NCBI GenBank assembly: GCA_036558305.1 | Contig: DATBFX010000594.1 | Span: forward strand, 1 to 16,959 | Direction of reading: 5' to 3' | DNA: 16,959 bases | Origin: DATBFX01 sp036558305 | GTDB lineage: Bacteria > Chloroflexota > Chloroflexia > Thermomicrobiales > UBA6265 | Shown here: piece by piece, positions 13,825-16,959 of the stretch | Numbering within the stretch: the first letter of the stretch is position 1 | Layout of the letters: each line of letters begins with the position of its first letter | Made by a program: the position numbers and the translations under genes | Notes under the pieces: generated by a model | Told to the model about the DNA's origin: nothing | The model's input: only the letters and a program-made list of their open reading frames with translations | Databases searched by the model: none

Positions 13825-16101
13825 ATGGCAAGCCGGGCAGCGGCACAACGCGCAAAGACGAACGGACGGACCGATACCGCGCACTCGGGCGAAGACGAGC
13901 ACGAGCGCAAGCAACGGGTGCTGACCAAGGGACGCGCCTCGATCACCCGCAGCATCGCCGATGCCCTCGTGATCAAGGACGGCGACGTCTTTTTCCTCTG
14001 CCGGCGCGACGGCAGCGTCGGACTCCAGGGACCGCACGGGTTCGGTCTCTACTACCACGACTGCCGCTACCTCAACGGGTACGAATTGCGGTTCGACGAG
14101 ACCGAGCTCGACGTCCTCTCGGCGAGCGCCCTCGACGGGTTCTCGGCCGTCATCCAACTGGCGAACCCCGACCTGCGGATGGCGGACGGGCGATTGATCC
14201 AAAAAGAAGAGATCGGTCTGAGTTGGAAACGGGTGGTCGACGGCAGCGACCTCGCGCTCCACGACCTGCTCATCCTGGAAAACTACGGCCTGGAAGGGGT
14301 CGCATTCGACCTGCGACTCGGTTTCGGTGCGGGTTTCGAGGACGTCTACGAGGTCCGCGGTCTGCTCCCGGCCCAATTCGGCAAGCTGCGGCGCCCCCGG
14401 TGGAACGGCGACGCCCTCGGTTTTCTCTACGACGGCGCCGACGGTCTCTACCGCGGGTTGACCGTGACCTTCGCCCCGGCCCCAGCGACGACCGAGAAAA
14501 CGACGGCCGTTTTCCACGTCAGGCTCGGTCCGAAGGAGCGGCAGGAAATCGCCGTTTCGCTCGCGATCGTCGAGTCGAGCGATCGGAACGAGGTGCGGTC
14601 CGGCGACGACGACCGGATCGAGGCCGGAGTCGTTTCGCGCGAGATGGAGCGGTCGGTCGCCGATTGGCTCGGCGACCACACGGCGGTCGTCAGCCGCAAC
14701 CGCTCCCTGGTCGGGATCATGGACCGCTCCCTGCGCGACCTGCGGGCGCTACGCAGCAGTCTGCGCGGCAAGCAGTTCTTCGCCGCCGGCGTTCCCTGGT
14801 TCGTCACCCTGTTCGGCCGGGACAGCATCGTCGCCGCCTACGAGATGCTCGCCTCCGAACCGGACATCGCCGCGCAGACGCTGCGCCTGCTCGCCAGCTA
14901 CCAGGGGCAGCGCGTCGACGCCTGGAAGGACGAGCAACCGGGCAAGATCCTCCACGAGTTGCGCGTCGGCGAACTCGCCCGTCTCAACGAGATTCCGCAC
15001 ACGCCGTACTACGGCACGGTCGATGCCACGCCCCTCTTTCTGATCTTGCTCGCCCGGCACGCCGCCTGGACCGGCAGTCTCGACCTCTTCGACGAGCTGC
15101 GCGCCAACGTCGAGTTGGCCCTGGTCTGGATCGCCGACTACGGCGACGGCGACGGCGACGGCTACGTCGAGTACCGGAGCACCTCCGAGAAGGGACTCGT
15201 CAACCAGGGTTGGAAAGACTCGGGCGACGGTATCGTCAACGCCGACGGCAGCCTGGCGCGACCGCCGATCGCCCTGGTCGAGGTCCAGGGGTACGTCTAC
15301 GCGGCCAAACGGGCGATCGCCGGTCTCTACCGACGGGCCGGCGAGGGCGAACGCGCTGCCGCTCTCGAGCGTGAGGCCGACGATTTGCGCGAGCGCTTCA
15401 ATCGCGACTTCTGGCTCAAGGACGACGGCATCTTCGCCCTGGCGCTGCAAGCGAAGCACGAACCGTGCGCCGTCGTCTCTTCCAATCCCGGTCAAGCGCT
15501 CTGGACCGGGATCGTCGATTGTGCCAAGGCCAAGACGACGGTCGACCGGTTGCTGGCCGGGGACATGTTCAACGGTTGGGGCATCCGCACCCTCGCCTCG
15601 ACGGAGCGTGCCTACAACCCGACCGGGTACCACCTCGGCACCGTCTGGCCGCACGACAACGCGCTGATCGCCGCCGGTTTCCGCCGCTACGGGTTCGACG
15701 ACGCCTTCCGGCGGGTCCTGGCCGCGATCGGCGACGCCGCGACCCACTTCCCGAACTACCGCCTACCCGAGGTCTTCTCCGGCTTCGCGCGGGAGGAATA
15801 CGGCGTGCCGGTGCGCTACCCGGTCGCCTGCCACCCCCAGGCCTGGGCGGCCGGTGCGGTCCCGTTCATGCTCGCCACCGCGCTCGGGCTCCAACCCGAG
15901 GCATTCGACCGCCGATTGCGGCTCGTGCGCCCGATGCTGCCGGAAACGGTCGACGACCTCGAGGTGAGAAGGCTTCGCGTCGGTCACGGCGTGGCCGACC
16001 TCCGCTTCCGGCGCGGCGCCGGGGAACGGGTCGACGTCGAAATCGTGCGGGTCGACGGCGATCTGGACGTGATCGTCGACGACGACGGGGAGGTCGTCTG
16101 A
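13825..16101 (+). CDS. Glycogen-debranching-type amylo-alpha-1,6-glucosidase, 758 aa
   Basis: The N-terminal beta-sandwich domain (about 35-245) has DGDVFFLCRRDGSVGLQGP (52-70) and HGFGLYYHDCRYLNGYEL (71-88), hallmarks of the GDE N-terminal domain. The (alpha/alpha)6 catalytic barrel (about 290-700) contains GVPWFVTLFGRDSIVAAYE (322-340), PHTPYYGTVDATPLF (391-405), NQGWKDSGDGI (460-470), GWGIRTLAS (584-592), YHLGTVWPHDNALIA (602-616) and YPVACHPQAWAAG (665-677). These are the conserved blocks of the amylo-alpha-1,6-glucosidase family, which cleaves alpha-1,6 branches of glucans; related archaeal and bacterial enzymes can act on other oligosaccharides. The first 35 residues are polar and probably disordered. 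No signal peptide is present, so it acts in the cytoplasm. DYGDGDGDGYVEY (438-450) is an Asp/Gly loop that could bind calcium. AAGG (13811-13814) precedes the ATG by 10 bases. The 58-base gap before it has no visible terminator, so it may share the upstream transcript. Confidence 0.92.
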   Translation: MASRAAAQRAKTNGRTDTAHSGEDEHERKQRVLTKGRASITRSIADALVIKDGDVFFLCRRDGSVGLQGPHGFGLYYHDCRYLNGYELRFDETELDVLSASALDGFSAVIQLANPDLRMADGRLIQKEEIGLSWKRVVDGSDLALHDLLILENYGLEGVAFDLRLGFGAGFEDVYEVRGLLPAQFGKLRRPRWNGDALGFLYDGADGLYRGLTVTFAPAPATTEKTTAVFHVRLGPKERQEIAVSLAIVESSDRNEVRSGDDDRIEAGVVSREMERSVADWLGDHTAVVSRNRSLVGIMDRSLRDLRALRSSLRGKQFFAAGVPWFVTLFGRDSIVAAYEMLASEPDIAAQTLRLLASYQGQRVDAWKDEQPGKILHELRVGELARLNEIPHTPYYGTVDATPLFLILLARHAAWTGSLDLFDELRANVELALVWIADYGDGDGDGYVEYRSTSEKGLVNQGWKDSGDGIVNADGSLARPPIALVEVQGYVYAAKRAIAGLYRRAGEGERAAALEREADDLRERFNRDFWLKDDGIFALALQAKHEPCAVVSSNPGQALWTGIVDCAKAKTTVDRLLAGDMFNGWGIRTLASTERAYNPTGYHLGTVWPHDNALIAAGFRRYGFDDAFRRVLAAIGDAATHFPNYRLPEVFSGFAREEYGVPVRYPVACHPQAWAAGAVPFMLATALGLQPEAFDRRLRLVRPMLPETVDDLEVRRLRVGHGVADLRFRRGAGERVDVEIVRVDGDLDVIVDDDGEVV

Positions 16102-16111
16102 TGGCGACCGC

Positions 16112-16228
16112 GCGTGTCGCCGGTAGGGGCGGGCCTCCGTGCCCGCCCTGCCCGAGAGGGCGGCGTCGCGTCGAGGAGAAGGGCGGGCACGGAGGCCCGC
16201 CCCAACGACGAGGGGACCGGCGACACGC
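16112..16228. repeat. Inverted-repeat element 3 (nested 13-bp and 23-bp arms)
   Basis: The outer perfect arms of 13 bases are 16112-16124 and 16216-16228 (left read as GCGTGTCGCCGGT). The inner perfect arms of 23 bases are 16126-16148 and 16181-16203. Between outer and inner arms there is 1 base on the left and 12 on the right. Each inner arm is also a hairpin (GGGCGGGC, 6-base loop, GCCCGCCC). The element follows the debranching gene by 10 bases and lies before the SDR gene. Like element 2 it begins with GTAGGGGCG. It looks like a paired-REP or MITE-like dispersed element; it could stop or stabilise the transcript but has no U-run and so is not a standard terminator. Confidence 0.85.
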
Positions 16229-16318
16229 CGCCGGGCTGGAGCGTGGTGTGGGCGAGGGTCGTGGCTGTGGACCGATGGACCGGAAGCGATAGTGGAAGTC
16301 AACCAACGGGGTAGTGGC

Positions 16319-16959
16319 ATGGGTCAGAATGGACACACCGACCGACCGCGGATCGTTGTCGTCACCGGGGCCTCGGCGGGGATCGGGCGCGCGACGGTGC
16401 GCGCCTTCGCCGCGAGTGGGGCGCACCTGGGCCTGATTGCGCGCGGCGAGGCCGGGTTGGAGGGGGCGCGCCGGGACGTCGAAGCGGCCGGCGGCAAGGC
16501 GGTCGTCTGCCCGCTCGACGTCGCCGATGCGGAAGCGGTCGAGGCGGCGGCCGCACGGATCGAACAAGAACTCGGACCGATCGACGTCTGGGTCAACGAC
16601 GCGATGGTCTCGGTCTTCTCCCCGGTCAAGGAGACGTCGGCGGCGGAGTTCAAGCGGGTGACGGAAGTCACCTACCTCGGTTACGTCTACGGCACCCTGG
16701 CCGCGCTGAAACGGATGCTGCCGCGCGACCGCGGCGTGATCGTCCAGGTCGGCTCCGCGCTTGCCTACCGCGGTATCCCGCTGCAGGCGGCTTACTGCGG
16801 CGCCAAGCACGCGATCCAGGGGTTCACCGAGTCGCTGCGCTGCGAGTTGCTGCACGACGGCAGCAAGGTGCGGGTGACGATGGTCCAGATGCCGGCAGTC
16901 AATACGCCGCAGTTCGGCTGGGTCAAGAGCCGGTTGCCGCGGCAGGCGCAACCCGTGCC
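16319..16959 (+). CDS. Short-chain dehydrogenase/reductase, 3' end cut by the right edge
   Basis: 213 complete codons are visible and the frame is open to the edge. The classical SDR features are TGASAGIG (16-23), the cofactor-binding glycine turn, CPLDVAD (64-70), S146 in VQVGSALAY, and Y159/K163 in AAYCGAKHA, with correct spacings (S+13=Y, Y+4=K). The basic R42 after the second strand (LGLIARGE) suggests NADP(H). The position usually NNAG reads NDAM (93-96); many relatives have NNAM here, so the Asp is a small oddity. The C-terminal segment MPAVNTPQFGWVKSRLP fits a subgroup of about 330 aa or longer that carries an extra domain. The start ATG 16319 follows a GGGG run by 7 bases. Substrate is unknown. 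Its promoter would have to lie in the 90 bases after element 3, but none is obvious. Confidence 0.88.
   Translation, partial: MGQNGHTDRPRIVVVTGASAGIGRATVRAFAASGAHLGLIARGEAGLEGARRDVEAAGGKAVVCPLDVADAEAVEAAAARIEQELGPIDVWVNDAMVSVFSPVKETSAAEFKRVTEVTYLGYVYGTLAALKRMLPRDRGVIVQVGSALAYRGIPLQAAYCGAKHAIQGFTESLRCELLHDGSKVRVTMVQMPAVNTPQFGWVKSRLPRQAQPV

Noticed and set aside
15136..15174. GGCGAC tandem repeat as a microsatellite
   Set aside because: Three units encode the DGDGDGY loop, which fits a conserved Asp/Gly loop of this glucosidase family, so coding explains it.
16101..16292. Small gene starting at the TGATG overlap after the debranching enzyme
   Set aside because: Its translation is Pro/Gly/Arg-rich and comes almost entirely from inverted-repeat element 3.
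1..16959. CRISPR array, tRNA, rRNA, integrase or insertion-sequence transposase
   Set aside because: No regularly spaced direct repeats, cloverleaf sequences, ribosomal RNA segments or transposase motifs were seen anywhere in the window.

Overview
The window is GC-rich, densely coding bacterial DNA. Codon use is strongly G/C-ending, intergenic gaps are short, and stop and start codons often overlap. The gene set (GT4 glycosyltransferase, PoxB-like ThDP enzyme, GMC dehydrogenase with a subunit-3 partner, GlcD/GlcF-type fusion, GDE-type debranching enzyme) and three double-hairpin dispersed repeats recall soil or thermophilic Chloroflexota such as Thermomicrobia. That assignment is a guess from style, not from a marker gene.

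Left part (1-1707): three minus-strand genes. The first six codons of a gene run off the left edge, preceded by a good sigma70-type promoter. A small WEY...GWELV-type protein (517-834) and a DUF1801 protein (1225-1707) follow. The spaces between them (18-516, 835-1224, 1708-2303) look non-coding.

Right part (2304-16959): every gene is on the plus strand. The order is: GT4 glycosyltransferase; ThDP-dependent PoxB-like enzyme; enolase-superfamily (mandelate-racemase type) enzyme; small single-span membrane protein; inverted-repeat element 1; an internally duplicated eight-span membrane protein of unknown family; gluconate-2-dehydrogenase subunit-3-like protein; GMC flavoenzyme with a C-X5-C-X3-C cluster motif; small basic ORF; inverted-repeat element 2; a 1032-aa FAD/4Fe-4S oxidoreductase with a C-terminal hydrophobic tail; a PPC/DUF296 protein; a glycogen-debranching-type glucosidase; inverted-repeat element 3; an SDR cut by the right edge. 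Five gene junctions overlap (GTGA, TGATG, three ATGA) and one abuts (TAG|ATG), so long coupled transcription units are likely.

The genes can be read as one peripheral carbohydrate-oxidation module (inference). Glucan debranching would supply sugar, the GMC complex would oxidise it, the enolase-type enzyme could dehydrate the sugar acid, the FAD/Fe-S protein would oxidise a 2-hydroxy acid, and the PoxB-like enzyme would oxidise a 2-oxo acid. Several of these enzymes would feed electrons to membrane quinone. The most unusual part is 6722-9962. There a direct-electron-transfer-type GMC dehydrogenase and its subunit-3 partner lack both the usual Tat signal and a multihaem cytochrome, and instead lie behind an undescribed duplicated membrane protein with twice-conserved histidines.
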